NCBI GenBank assembly: GCA_900617975.1
Contig: UZAE01012664.1
Span: forward strand, 1-17,732
Source of the DNA: Rodentolepis nana
Lineage: Eukaryota > Platyhelminthes > Cestoda > Cyclophyllidea > Hymenolepididae
Reading direction: 5' to 3'
Length of the DNA stretch: 17,732 nt
Position 1 is the stretch's first letter, and each line of letters opens with the position of its first letter. Under the pieces are notes generated by a model. That model worked only from the letters and a program-made list of their open reading frames with translations, had not been told where the DNA came from and made no database searches. Below are positions 8,851-17,435 of this stretch, one piece after another. The translations under genes and the position numbers were made by a program.

Positions 8851-10431
8851 AAATCGTATTGATTATAGTAACAATGTTGTTTTTTCTACGGTACTGAGAA
8901 CCTATGCAAGTTTCCTTCACTGGAATAATCTAGAGTACTTCCAGCTACCGAGCGGCCAAGACAAGTGAGGTCTTGCTTGAGGAGGGTGAGGTAAATAATT
9001 CGATATTATATTTGTCTTTAAAAGTAAATAGAGAATAATATAAGTTTTAAGACACTGAGCTTTCGTTAGTTCTGAGCATGTGTTAGAAAGTGTTCACCAT
9101 TTCACAATCCAAAATCAAGATACTGAGGTTCACCAAGTTAGAACTTGAATAATATTAATGATTTGATTTGAGCTAATTATTCGTTATTAATTATTTAACT
9201 ACTAGCTATTGGCAGCATAAAATGCTAATAAATGGAGTTGCGTGACTTTTTGTGACACTTTTAATATCATTGCTGCAATCGCAGAGGTGAATTTGAGTGT
9301 TATATGAGATTGTAATCATCAGGTGAAATCTTCTGAATGTATGACCATCTCACTGTTTCCGAATTCAAGCTAATTTGGTCCAATGGGATTCGGACTGCAA
9401 GAGAATCTGCTTCTTGCCCTAATTAGCCAGAAATCGATTTTTGCATGTGCAATAAGTAATAAAGCAGTAAATAACTGGCGTTCACTATTTAAATTTATTC
9501 TCAACAAGGTAGAGAGCAGTTAACTACTTTATATATGAAATCTGAAATCAGGTGTAATAATATTGAATTGCATTAGATTAACAGTCACACCACAAATAGA
9601 GTTGTCGTCAACTTGTCCAAATTAAAATATAAATGAAATTTGTTTTTAAAAGCTTTCAATGCTATCTATCAGCTTTAAATACTAACAGTGTCATGCTAAT
9701 CTTCTCACAATACTTGCAGTTATAATTTAACCAAATATAACAGGTCTTCTTCGTGTATTTCCTAACTATTATTGTTATTTTAAACGTTTTCCCTTTCAAT
9801 CTGTCACTTTGGAATTCGGTATAATTGTTGAAATTTACGATTTAAATATTCCTGTTTCTGATAAAAAAATACGAAAATCATTTTACACAGAGGAGGTAAC
9901 AAGTCCATAACTATTGACGCATCGAAAGTGCTTGTTGCTAGGAGAAATTGCTTACAAAAATCGCGCCTAACTTGATCTGCTTGAAATCTATTTTTTTTCA
10001 CAAGGAAATGACAATGCAATTCAAGTTAATATCTGATTCAAATAGAGTGGATTTGTATTTTGCTTATTTCCAGGAATAAAGATTTCATTTTTTTCTTTCA
10101 CTCTCTACTTTCCTTTAAAAATCAGCACTTTGCCTAATCAATTTTGTAATTGCAATTTACGAATTTCAAATTAATTATATTTATTCCAAAAATTTTCCTC
10201 CTATTTTCAGTCGTTTTAAGCTTCATTATCAATTAGTTTCAAGATTTATGATAATTATTTAAAATGACTATTTTGAATAATTACTTAAAATGCATAGAAG
10301 AGTAGGTGGACAAACTGTAAAGTCGACTAGAGAAATTTTGAGCACTTTCGTTTCGATTGTTAGAGAGGCTGATATTTTTTCCTCTCGCCAACTCATCAAG
10401 GATATTTAGAAGTTGGTTTGTATAAATTACT
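8851..10431. other. Non-coding stretch, no recognised gene
   Basis: AT-rich sequence with no open frame longer than about 71 codons and none with motifs I recognise. Several polypyrimidine-AG strings (for example ending near 10073, 10126 and 10210) resemble 3' splice sites, but no coding exon follows them. Confidence 0.5.
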
Positions 10432-10520
10432 ATCATTATTATTTCAAATGGCAGGGTTTATGATATTTATCATTAGCCTCTTAGTCGGCTTCGGCCTTCA
10501 CAAGGGGGGGGGGGAGGAGC
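10432..10520 (-). repeat. LINE 3' UTR and tail, homologous to the SINE 3' end
   Basis: Read on the minus strand, this segment starts about 15 bases after the LINE stop codon. It begins near ATGCTCCTCCCC and continues as TTGTGAAGGCCGAAGCCGAC, AGGCTAATGATAAATATCAT, CCCTGCCATTTGAAATAA. It aligns without gaps to the last part of the SINE (about 53 of 64 positions identical by hand count). The hairpin ATGATA-AA-TATCAT is at 10460-10473. The SINE head and middle are absent. A shared 3' end is what allows a LINE reverse transcriptase to recognise SINE RNA, so I interpret this as the partner LINE's tail. A truncated SINE inserted precisely at the LINE end is the alternative. Confidence 0.7.
10460..10473 (-). 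other. 3'-terminal hairpin of the LINE tail
   Basis: ATGATATTTATCAT can form a stem of up to 6 bp with a 2-base loop. The equivalent SINE positions read TGATAACTATCA (copies 1, 2, 4) or ATGATA-CC-TATCAT (the copy at the right edge, sense strand). The loop varies while the stem is kept in most copies. Confidence 0.6.
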
Positions 10521-10533
10521 ATATTTTTAGGTT

Positions 10534-11695
10534 TTAGAACAGGTAACAGCAATTCATTAGTTGACTCCTGGCTTCCCAATATCACTGGGTTTCTTTCGTT
10601 GTCTTTAGTGCTGGACACTGAAACAGGTGGGTCTTCTCATTTTCCTCCTGTAGGTCACATAGGGGCCATTATCGTTCACTGCATGCGCTTATTTTGTGAA
10701 GGTGTTTCGCCAGGCAATCTTGTCCAGTAAGGTGTATAGATTCTGCAACAGCTTCAATTCTTGGCCAGTCGGCTATGTTGGAGAGTGCCACTGTTCACTG
10801 CTTCTCCTTTATTCGAGCTTTAGGTTCGTTGCACCTTGAAGTCTTGAATTCTCTCCTGATCAAGGCCTTCTTTGGGTGGAAAGACATCGGTCAGTCTATG
10901 CCTAGCAAAATTATAGTCCTCTTCTTAGCAACTGTGTCAGCGCGGTCATCGTCACTAATGTCACAATGTCAGGGGATCCATTAAAGAACTTCTCCTTTTT
11001 TTCTCTCTGTAACTGATACAGTTTTTACATTCGTGCATCTCGTCTGTTTTGGGTGATTTTTTGTTTCCAATTAAATTTATTGCTGCCTCCGAGTCCGAAA
11101 GAATTACTGCTCTAATGAATTTTGTATCTAGGTAGCATGATTATCCCAGTGCTATCTTAATGGTTCCAATTTCTCCTTCGAATGCGAATCCATTATGTCC
11201 CACTGCAGCGGAGAAAGCGAATAGTTCAGAGTACACGTCTGCACCAGCGTATGATAGGTTTTCTACATATGATCCGTCGGTGAAGACTTGGAGCCAATGA
11301 TCTGCAGGATAGTTTACATCAACTGTTTCAAGGGCCAATGAACGCATTTGATTGAAAGAGGTATCTGCTTTCCTAAAATGGTCAAGCGGTTGGATACCAA
11401 ATTGTAAATCAATGACTGATAATGGGTTTTGAGGTAGAGCGAGAGGGTTTTTTGGTTAGCCCAAAATTCATAATACTTTCTTCAGTTCCATGGCTTTCTG
11501 TATTAGACCAGAATGCGTTTTAAGTGTCTTAGCCTATTTTCGTAGGTGCTGAATAATTTGTCCTTGGGAATGCGCAGTAGCTTTACGTCAAGGGGTTAAG
11601 ACCCTCTCTTCGATAAAGGAGCCTATTGTAGTGTTCCTTGTAACCAGGAGCATTGCAACAATGAGTATTGATTTAATCAATCCTGGTTCGTACAG
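10534..11695 (-). pseudogene. 5'-truncated non-LTR retrotransposon ORF2 (post-RT segment, RNase H, C-terminal Cys/His cluster)
   Basis: Minus-strand remains of the C-terminal third of a LINE polyprotein. From about 11695, pieces read AMLLVTRNTTIGSFIEERVLT and then HLRK...LKTHSGLIQKAMELKKYYEFW, typical of the region after the RT thumb. The RNase H domain follows (11450-11138), with DGS in WLQVFTDGSYVE near 11265-11290 and the E-containing FEGEI. After a frameshift it continues with the third acidic region, VILSDSEAAINL (about 11055-11105). Further pieces read HPKKALIRREFKTSRCNE, LTGQDCLAKHLHKI, and a CPLC-type cluster here read WPLCDLQEENEKTHLFQCPALK. The frame ends at a stop at 10534-10536. 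At least three frameshifts and several stops show it is dead. Endonuclease and RT proper are missing, consistent with ordinary 5' truncation. Confidence 0.85.
11138..11450 (-). pseudogene. RNase H domain, longest open piece of the LINE relic
   Basis: This open minus-strand segment reads from ...LSVIDLQFGIQPLDHFRKAD through ...SLALETVDVNYPADHWLQ and VFTDGSYVENLSYAGADVYS to FAFEGEIGTIKIALG and a stop. It holds the first two acidic residues expected of an RNase H fold: Asp of TDGS and Glu of GEI. The rest of the domain lies downstream in another frame, where the third Asp is in LSDSEAA. RNase H removes the RNA strand of the RNA/DNA hybrid during retroposition. The domain position after RT suggests the I/Jockey-like side of the LINE tree, but family assignment needs a search. 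Confidence 0.8.
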
Positions 11696-13228
11696 AAAAA
11701 CTACTGATAAGACAGAAGCGACCACAATAACACTTGGAACTCATTTAACTTATACTTAGACGCAAGCAACTATATTTATGCCCCTTATACGCTTTTAGAA
11801 GTAGTCGGTCCAAAATACGTCTCTGAGTATCATTTCTTCATCTGTACCTTTACCGATGAGCAATCAAGTGAGTACGTAGGGCTCAGGCAACGAGAAAGGA
11901 CATTAATTAACTAAAATTGCAGCAAAGTAGTCATCATTGTCGAAAAAGAATGGCAGAAAAGTTTGACAGGCAGATTGAAACAAAAGCCAAATGAAAGCAT
12001 AGTAAAATCTAGCTTCTTGTATACGCCACCAGGGAAGATGTGACGCCTTGCAATCTCCCGTTAGGGGGGGGGACATCTCTTTCCCCGTCGCTCCACTTAA
12101 CTCCTCTATTGTTTTTTGTTTAGTAATAAGGGATGCTGGGCTCCATGTGTACATCACTTACCCGACTGGGTTTTTTCCACTGTTTTGCCTAATGCGTTTC
12201 AAAAGGAAGTATACGCTCTTAGGACCACTTCCTTTAGGATAGGCAGGCAGGCACACAAGTCACTACTATTTAAGAGTGATTTGTTTAAGAATATTCAGTG
12301 TTTGAATGCATACTCAAGGCCATCACGTGGTTAAAAGAAATTCCGAACATCTTTTAGCTAGCTTTTTAATGTCTGCCAAGTTTTAACCATGGAGAATATC
12401 AATGATACTAACTATCAAACATTTGCCACTGCAGAGTAACCTATTCTGCGTTAAAAAGGATTACTATAACTAGGAAAAAGTCTGTATCATACATTTTGAG
12501 AATTTGAGCAATTGGTCAAAAGAGAACAATTACAGTGATTAAATCTGGAGATAAAATAAATAAGCACAAATTCGAAGTGTCGAACAATTTGCGCCCTGTT
12601 GATGCAAAAAGAGAAATAGAATTCACTCAAAATCGTTGTAGAGAATATGCAAGTTGCATCATTGGTCAGATAAGTCATTGCGAATCAATCCTTTCGTTAA
12701 TGGCAATTAATGATGGCTATTTGATCATGTAAATTATAAATGTACCATATGGAAAATTTTCTCGATGAGTTTTACCAAAATATCATTAAATGGTCTGTGA
12801 TAACAGCCTACTTACTAATTAAACACCCAGTTAATGTCTATAGAATTGTATGGGTGACTATGATGCGAGGCAGAATACATTTATCTACTAAGTAATTTAA
12901 TTTCACTCAATTGAAAACTTGTGCATGCTTCTCAATTTCGTCAATTCAATTCTACAGTCAAACGCGCATGTCCGCGTGTGAAACATCCAAGAAAATATGG
13001 CTTTGCATTTTTAACTTCCAATTAGACGAATATTATTGCTATTCATGGATGTGAAAAAAAACGCTTGAGATCTGCTGTCTTGGAAAATATATTGAATAAG
13101 AGGCTTGACAGCTGAACCAATGTATCAGACAAGGTGGAAGACGACAATATGCGAGGGTTGAAGCAAAGACATCAAAAGCCGTAATTTTATGTGAGTTGGA
13201 AATATTGAGCTTTGCATATTTTCTTGCT
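11696..13228. other. Non-coding stretch, no recognised gene
   Basis: Short frames on both strands between 11903 and 12732 (up to 84 codons) show no motif I recognise and overlap each other. There is a 9-base G run near 12064. A short inverted pair AAAGGAAGT / ACTTCCTTT lies near 12200-12236. No RNA gene is evident. Confidence 0.5.
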
Positions 13229-13490
13229 GGGGTACACGATGGAATTACTTCTATGTGGTGCACACTGGGCAACGTATACTCATACTGCAAACAAGTCTAT
13301 ATACCGCAGTTGACTTCAAACTACCATGGCCTCACCTTATGTTGTATTCGATCACTTCCACAGTACTCACCTCAACTTTTTATCTACTTTTGTGACGATC
13401 ATTTTTACATCTTTGAATCACTATTCTCTTCTCCATTTCCAAATTTGTGACTTTGATGTTCCTCCCTCTTCCCTCCTTTGTGACTTTATT
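13229..13490 (+). repeat. SINE-like retroposon, 3'-truncated copy
   Basis: The copy begins GGGGTACACGATGG and keeps the order GTGGTGCACACTGGGC, AACGTATACTCATACTGC, GCAGTTGACTTCAAACTACCA, ATTCGATCACTTCCACAGTA and the pyrimidine-rich middle. It has more substitutions than the bounded copies. It stops near GTGACTTTATTTTC, so the 3' domain with hairpin and tail is missing. A LINE-driven insertion normally loses its 5' end, so the missing 3' end points to a later deletion. The overlapping open frames on both strands (13039-13544) are shadows. Confidence 0.8.
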
Positions 13491-14515
13491 TTCATTAATT
13501 TTAGATTTTTATTATTTGGCTGGTCACGTATTTCCGTTATTTAGGATACATAGTGGCACGAAATCATGAACTTGGATACCTAGGCACAGGGGATTAGCAA
13601 GCTTGTTTCATAGGTAAATTCTTAAATAGATAAAAAATTCAATACTCTATTAAAATTGAATTCATTTTATTCGATTCCAACAAGTTGCCAATGTAAACAA
13701 GGCATGAAATCAAACCAACCGCGTCAAGCACTTTACAATGTTTCATGCCTTACTTTAACAATAAATTTATTATTGACAATCTAATTGAAACTTCCCATTA
13801 AATGACCAGGATTTGACAATAAATTAATTAACAGTGAATAATAGAGAGAAAATTTTTAAATGGGTGAGAAAATGCGTGCGCAGTCAATTTTGAATATTTT
13901 CCCAAAAATATCAAACAAGTGAAAAAGCTTTCCCTTGGTTTTAAATACACTGTACAGATTTTCTCAGACGATTTATGTAAATCTATACCCAAATTCCCCA
14001 CGATTGAACAGAATTTTAAATTTCAGTATAAATAAATATACATACATCTTTTATTAACCTTTAAAATCCTTTCACATAATTTTACAGTTTACTAATTTTA
14101 TTCACAGATTCTGATTAATAACGAGCTAACTTGATTTTTAATTTGATTATTAATCATATTTTTTATCCAATCTGCTAATGAATCACATTCATTCCATCGG
14201 AATTCTTAAACACATTATTTAGTTTTCAAATGGCAGTAATTGGGTAATTAAGAAATTCTATTTTTGTTCTAATCCCAATCATTGGGAAATTTATAAAATT
14301 TCGCATCGATAAACAATAGTTAATGGCCTTAAATGGCATACCTAGCGTATCCTATCACCATTTACACTGTATTTAACTGACCACCGTGGTTGACAATCCA
14401 TCATCATTATATCTGCCCTATGGGCAATGACTTTAAGGCTAAAAGGTAAGAACGAAATACTATTTATGCTCTGTTTATATATTTAGCAATATGAAACTAT
14501 CTTTATATAAAATGG
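13491..14515. other. Non-coding stretch, no recognised gene
   Basis: Very AT-rich sequence. The only structure I see is an 11-bp inverted repeat at 13699-13751 and a palindrome AATAAATTTATT just after it. No open frame of note. Confidence 0.5.
13699..13751. repeat. Short inverted repeat, 11-bp arms
   Basis: AAGGCATGAAA (13699-13709) and TTTCATGCCTT (13741-13751) are perfect reverse complements around a 31-base spacer. Function unknown; it could be a fossil end of a mobile element or chance in AT-rich DNA. Confidence 0.4.
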
Positions 14516-14646
14516 GATGTATACTCATACGGCAAAAGGTCCATGAACTGGCAGTTGACTTCAAACTACCATGGCCCCACTGTATACAATATTTCACCGC
14601 TTCCACAGTGCTCACCTCGCTCTCCTCTCTACTTTTGTGTTCATAA
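14516..14646 (+). repeat. SINE-like retroposon, internal fragment
   Basis: It starts within the GTATACTCATACGGCAAAAG block, continues through GGCAGTTGACTTCAAACTACCA, CCCCACTGTAT, CGCTTCCACAGTGCTCACCT, and ends near CTACTTTTGTGTTC. Both the head and the 3' domain are missing. The two open frames here (14475-14693 minus, 14543-14755 plus) are readings of this fragment and its flanks. Confidence 0.8.
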
Positions 14647-14904
14647 CCCAGGTTCAAACGTACATGCTTCAAAAATCGTACAGTTAACTGCACCCTCTAA
14701 AAATATTGCAAAAATTTACGGACTTAGTTTAAGTGAGGACTTTTTGTTATCATGAATTCCATTCAACAGTACTTTTCTTTTCTCACCCCATTATTCCTGT
14801 TCCTCGCTACTCATCTTTTCCTTGTGCATAGGTTCTTGGCCAGAACTGAAAATTGCACTCATTTTTGCTTCGTTGAAGTTGCGCAATTAATATTGCCAAC
14901 CTAA
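14647..14904. other. Short non-coding spacer
   Basis: I see no gene or repeat between the internal SINE fragment and the isolated SINE head at 14905. Confidence 0.5.
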
Positions 14905-14925
14905 GGGTGCGCGAAAGACTTACCT
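14905..14925 (+). repeat. Isolated 21-bp SINE 5' head fused to the gypsy relic
   Basis: GGGTGCGCGAAAGACTTACC plus T matches the SINE start (GGGTGTGCGATAGACTTACC plus T) at 19 of 21 positions. The SINE body does not follow. Antisense gypsy integrase sequence starts at the next base, so this is a sharp junction between two unrelated elements. Confidence 0.65.
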
Positions 14926-15360
14926 ATAGGTATTTGTGTTGAGACTAAGAGTTGGTTTAATTCGCGAAATAAGGCAGAAGTGAACTGCGAACCCCTGTCT
15001 GTAGTGGTGACGGATGGAACACCGGATGTGAATATCCATGATTCTGTCATGGCTTTAGCCACCGATGTAGACGAGATGTTGCTCAAGGGAACGGCGATCG
15101 GCCAACGTGTAAAACGATCAATGCAGGTTATTATATAGGTGAAGGAGTTTGATGGTGGAGGAGTGGGCCTACTATATCAACGTGAATATGTCGAAAACAC
15201 CCTTCGGCGGGAGGGTAACTGGAAAGTGGACTTCGAGTGTGCCTGTGGACTTTGCTAGCTCGGTACTTTAGGCAATTTTTGGTCCACCGTCAAACGTCCC
15301 GTCGGATGTTCTTCCAAGCGAAACGGTTCGTGATCAATTTTTCCATAGAGCGGATGCTTG
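14926..15360 (-). pseudogene. Gypsy integrase, truncated
   Basis: On the minus strand, after a degraded zinc-binding region (RFAWKNIRRDV...WTKNCLK), comes the catalytic core. HVDIVGPL carries the first Asp (about 15162-15185). After a frameshift near 15165 come ITCIDRFTRWPIAVPLSN and TTDRGSQFTSALF with the second Asp. The frame then ends at VSTQI, where the family normally continues with the region leading to the catalytic Glu. That part and the C-terminal domain are absent; the sequence switches to SINE head at 14925. Integrase inserts the cDNA into the genome; this copy cannot. Confidence 0.85.
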
Positions 15361-15492
15361 GGTGCGAAATACCGTGAAAATGTTCGAAAATCTTCCCCGA
15401 TGTGCTTGCGAGACGAATGAGCTCGGCTTGCCGGTTGAAATTTTGCAATGGATAAGTGTGTCAGAGTCCGGTAGAGATAAATATTCGAAACA

Positions 15493-15954
15493 TCACGAAA
15501 GATTGGATGTAATTTCCGTAAAATCTGGATCTGACCTTTGTTCGATAGCTTGGACTTGCAGATCGAGAGAGAATATGGTGATTTGGTTCAACTCCATACG
15601 AGACATTGCGTCGGCAACAGTGTTGTTAGTACCGTCAATATGTCGTATTTCATAAATTAACTGCGAGATGAAATCCAAATGCCGAGTTCCTCTGGGAGAG
15701 TGATGGTCTACAGTGGCCCAAAAGATATAAATTAAGGGTTTATAGTCGGTGAAAATGGTGAATTGGCGTCCTTCCAATATATGTCTGAAGTGCTTGACTG
15801 CAAAATAGAAAGCGAGCAGTTCTCTGCCGAATGTGCTGGAACGCGTCTCCGTATTTGGGAGCTTTTTCGAGAAAAAGAAGAGGCGCTGCGTTTCATCCCT
15901 AACCACCTGTTGCTGGACTGCTCCGACTGCCACTTTTGAAGTGTCGGCCTTCAA
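15493..15954 (-). pseudogene. Gypsy RNase H domain and start of the connection to integrase
   Basis: An uninterrupted 153-codon minus-strand frame, the longest open piece in the window. It starts within the domain at KADTSKVAVGAV (first catalytic Asp), continues FFSKKLPNTETRSSTFGREL with the Glu, then AVKHFRHILEGRQFTIFTDY with the next Asp, and ends with IRHIDGTNNTVADAMSRM, whose Asp and VADA motif are typical. In the family the TD is normally followed by His-Lys-Pro-Leu; here the His is Tyr. The remaining codons lead toward the integrase linker. Intact length here reflects late decay, not function. Confidence 0.9.
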
Positions 15955-16290
15955 AACGATGAGTGTCCCGCTGGAGTTATCAAGGTGATCCAGCGTGGTC
16001 TCCGGGTTTTTACCAGAGAAAACGCTGATTTGGCCTCTGGTTTCACCTTGAAGTGCTTCAGGTTACCCTTAAGCAAACCTGTGAGAGGTTGAAGGATTTC
16101 GTCACAACTGAGATTGAATCTTCCGAAATAATTTACGACTCCTAGGAAACGAAGCAAACTTTTCACTGATTAGGGAACAAGGTAGTCCATGGGTGGCTGC
16201 GTTTTCTCGCTCAAAGATGTGATTCCACAACCATTGATGTAATGACCAAGAAAATCGGTTTCCGTCAGTCCGAATTTGAATTTTCTAGGT
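15951..16290 (-). pseudogene. Gypsy RT thumb / RT-RNase H connection
   Basis: Upstream on the minus strand, a piece reads FLGHYINGCGITSLSEKTQP, then a stop, then SLLRFLGVVNYFGRF, EILQPLTGLLKGN and HFKVKPEAKSAFSLVK. These are the characteristic RT thumb and connection motifs of Ty3/gypsy pol (LGH.I, RFLG..NY.RRF, PLT.LLK). An in-frame stop separates the two pieces, and the end is frameshifted relative to the RNase H frame. Confidence 0.85.
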
Positions 16291-17000
16291 TAGTCGATAC
16301 TCTGTATTGTTGAATGCGGTCTGTGCTCTTCAGGGCTAGAGCTTGCGATGATTACGTCATCAATATATGTAAAAACGAAATCTAATCCACTAAAAGCTTC
16401 GTTCGTAAATAGCTGAAAGTATTGGGCCGCATTGCGTAGGCATTCGAACAAGCCGAATGGTGCGATAACGGCCGTCTTAGCAATGTCTTCTAGGGTCATT
16501 GGAATCCAATTATAGGCCAGAAAGAGATCTATCTTGAAAAATATGACTTTGCCATGCAAAAAACAGGAATATGAGGTCTGGAGTAGTGATCTGGAACAGT
16601 CATTTGATTGAGAACACGGTAGTCTCCGCATGATCACCAATCGACGTTTTTCTTCGCGGCTATGTGTAAAGGTGAAGCCCATGGACTCCTTGAAGGTCGT
16701 ACGATCCCTAAGACAACCATGTGCTAGAATTCCTTTTTGGCCGCTATTAGTTTCTCTAGGTATAGGCGACGAGCTCTGGTGAAGACTGATTGTCCTTTAG
16801 TGTTCATGTGGTGGCGTGCACTGTGTTTTGGTTCCTAAACCTCTGATTGAAGGCGGAGGATGAGATGAAATTCAGACAAGATGTTTGCGAAAGGATTATC
16901 TACGGGAAGGAGAACATTCCAGTATTTGTAGAGTCGCCCACTTGTAGGGATGTGACAATGTGCTAAAGAGCGCTGTCTTTGCGGTCCACTAGCAATTGGA
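16290..17000 (-). pseudogene. Gypsy reverse transcriptase, fingers and palm
   Basis: Minus-strand pieces in order: TRARRLYLEKLIAAKKEF, then a stop and GIVRPSRSPWASPLHI, then a piece with CGDYRVLNQMTVPDHYSRPH in another frame. Next come VIFFKIDLFLAYNWIPM (first catalytic Asp), EDIAKTAVIAPFGLFECLR and the FTYIDDVIIASSSPEEH motif, whose YIDD box lies at 16356-16367. Compared with the family, the MPFGL stretch normally found between FE.LR and NAAQ is deleted. At least two stops and two frame changes are present. The enzyme would copy element RNA to DNA; this copy is non-functional. Confidence 0.9.
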
Positions 17001-17300
17001 ACTTAGAGAGAAAGTCAACACCAATGACGGTCTTTCAGACGTCTGCAGTCAGGAACACAAAAGAGCACTTTCGACGAAGTCTTAGATCCAGGTTGAGGAA
17101 TATTTGTCCGTAGACAGAGATCTGCGTATTTTTGACCGCCAAAAGGGAAGTCCTGGTGGTTTGTAGACAGCGTTTTTCTGCGAAGTGAGGAATAACGCTG
17201 ACTTCTGAACCGGTGTCCACCAAGAACTTGAGTCGGGAATTTCTGTCGGCGATATATAGTAGGCGACTGGTGGAGTTGTTTTTGCTGCCTGGCGTGGTAG
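17001..17300 (-). pseudogene. Gypsy aspartic protease
   Basis: Minus-strand frame with RLLYIADRNSRLKFLVDTGS and VSVIPHFAEKR. The DTG catalytic triad is at 17210-17218. It is followed by ISVYGQIFLNLDLRLRRK and SFVFLTADV. A stop (TGA, 17035-17037) then interrupts it before KTVIGVDFLSKFQLLVD, the conserved C-terminal flap/helix motif. The usual DTGA is DTGS here, also seen in related elements. A second stop at 16963-16965 separates it from RT. Confidence 0.88.
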
Positions 17301-17435
17301 GTTTCGCGACGGGTTGCGTTGTTTGCGGCTGCGGTATTGTCACCAGGGAGTACATTTCGTAGAATTGTCCCCGTATGCTCGGTGGTAGTGTAGCAATCCA
17401 CTGCAAGTTAAACTGATTAAGCATGCACAATTGGT
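17301..17435 (-). pseudogene. Gypsy gag C-terminal fragment
   Basis: Upstream of the protease in the same open minus-strand frame are NQFNLQWIATLPPSIRGQFY and a Thr/Pro/Gln-rich linker (PQPQTTQPVAKPTTPGSK). This is the expected place for the gag end and the gag-protease linker. No zinc knuckle is visible. The sequence is cut off at the tail of the adjacent SINE copy. Confidence 0.6.

Larger units (their letters stand above)
14926..17435 (-). mobile_element. Decayed Ty3/gypsy-type retrotransposon, gag end to integrase, no LTRs
   Basis: Minus-strand pol remains in the canonical Ty3/gypsy order: gag C-terminus, protease, reverse transcriptase, RNase H, integrase. All domains are recognisable from motifs, but the reading is interrupted by several in-frame stops and frameshifts, so it is inactive. 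I find no LTR, primer-binding site or polypurine tract. The integrase is cut off before its last catalytic residue, and the left edge joins a 21-bp SINE head. The right edge joins the tail of a minus-strand SINE copy. The element is an animal-type gypsy; the specific family is not assignable by eye. Confidence 0.9.

Noticed and set aside
10775..10984. Plus-strand 69-codon frame
   Set aside because: It is the complement of the minus-strand LINE C-terminal region.
11903..12242. Overlapping short frames on both strands as a host gene exon
   Set aside because: No recognisable domain, no coding-like bias and no convincing splice-site pair.
14225..14236. TCAAATGGCAG as another minus-strand SINE tail
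   Set aside because: Only about 11 bases match and nothing of the adjacent 3' domain follows.
15362..15655. Plus-strand 97-codon frame
   Set aside because: It is the opposite strand of the gypsy RNase H-integrase linker, which has family-typical motifs on the minus strand.
17015..17401. Second minus-strand frame over the protease
   Set aside because: A shifted-frame shadow; the overlapping frame carries the DTG protease motif.
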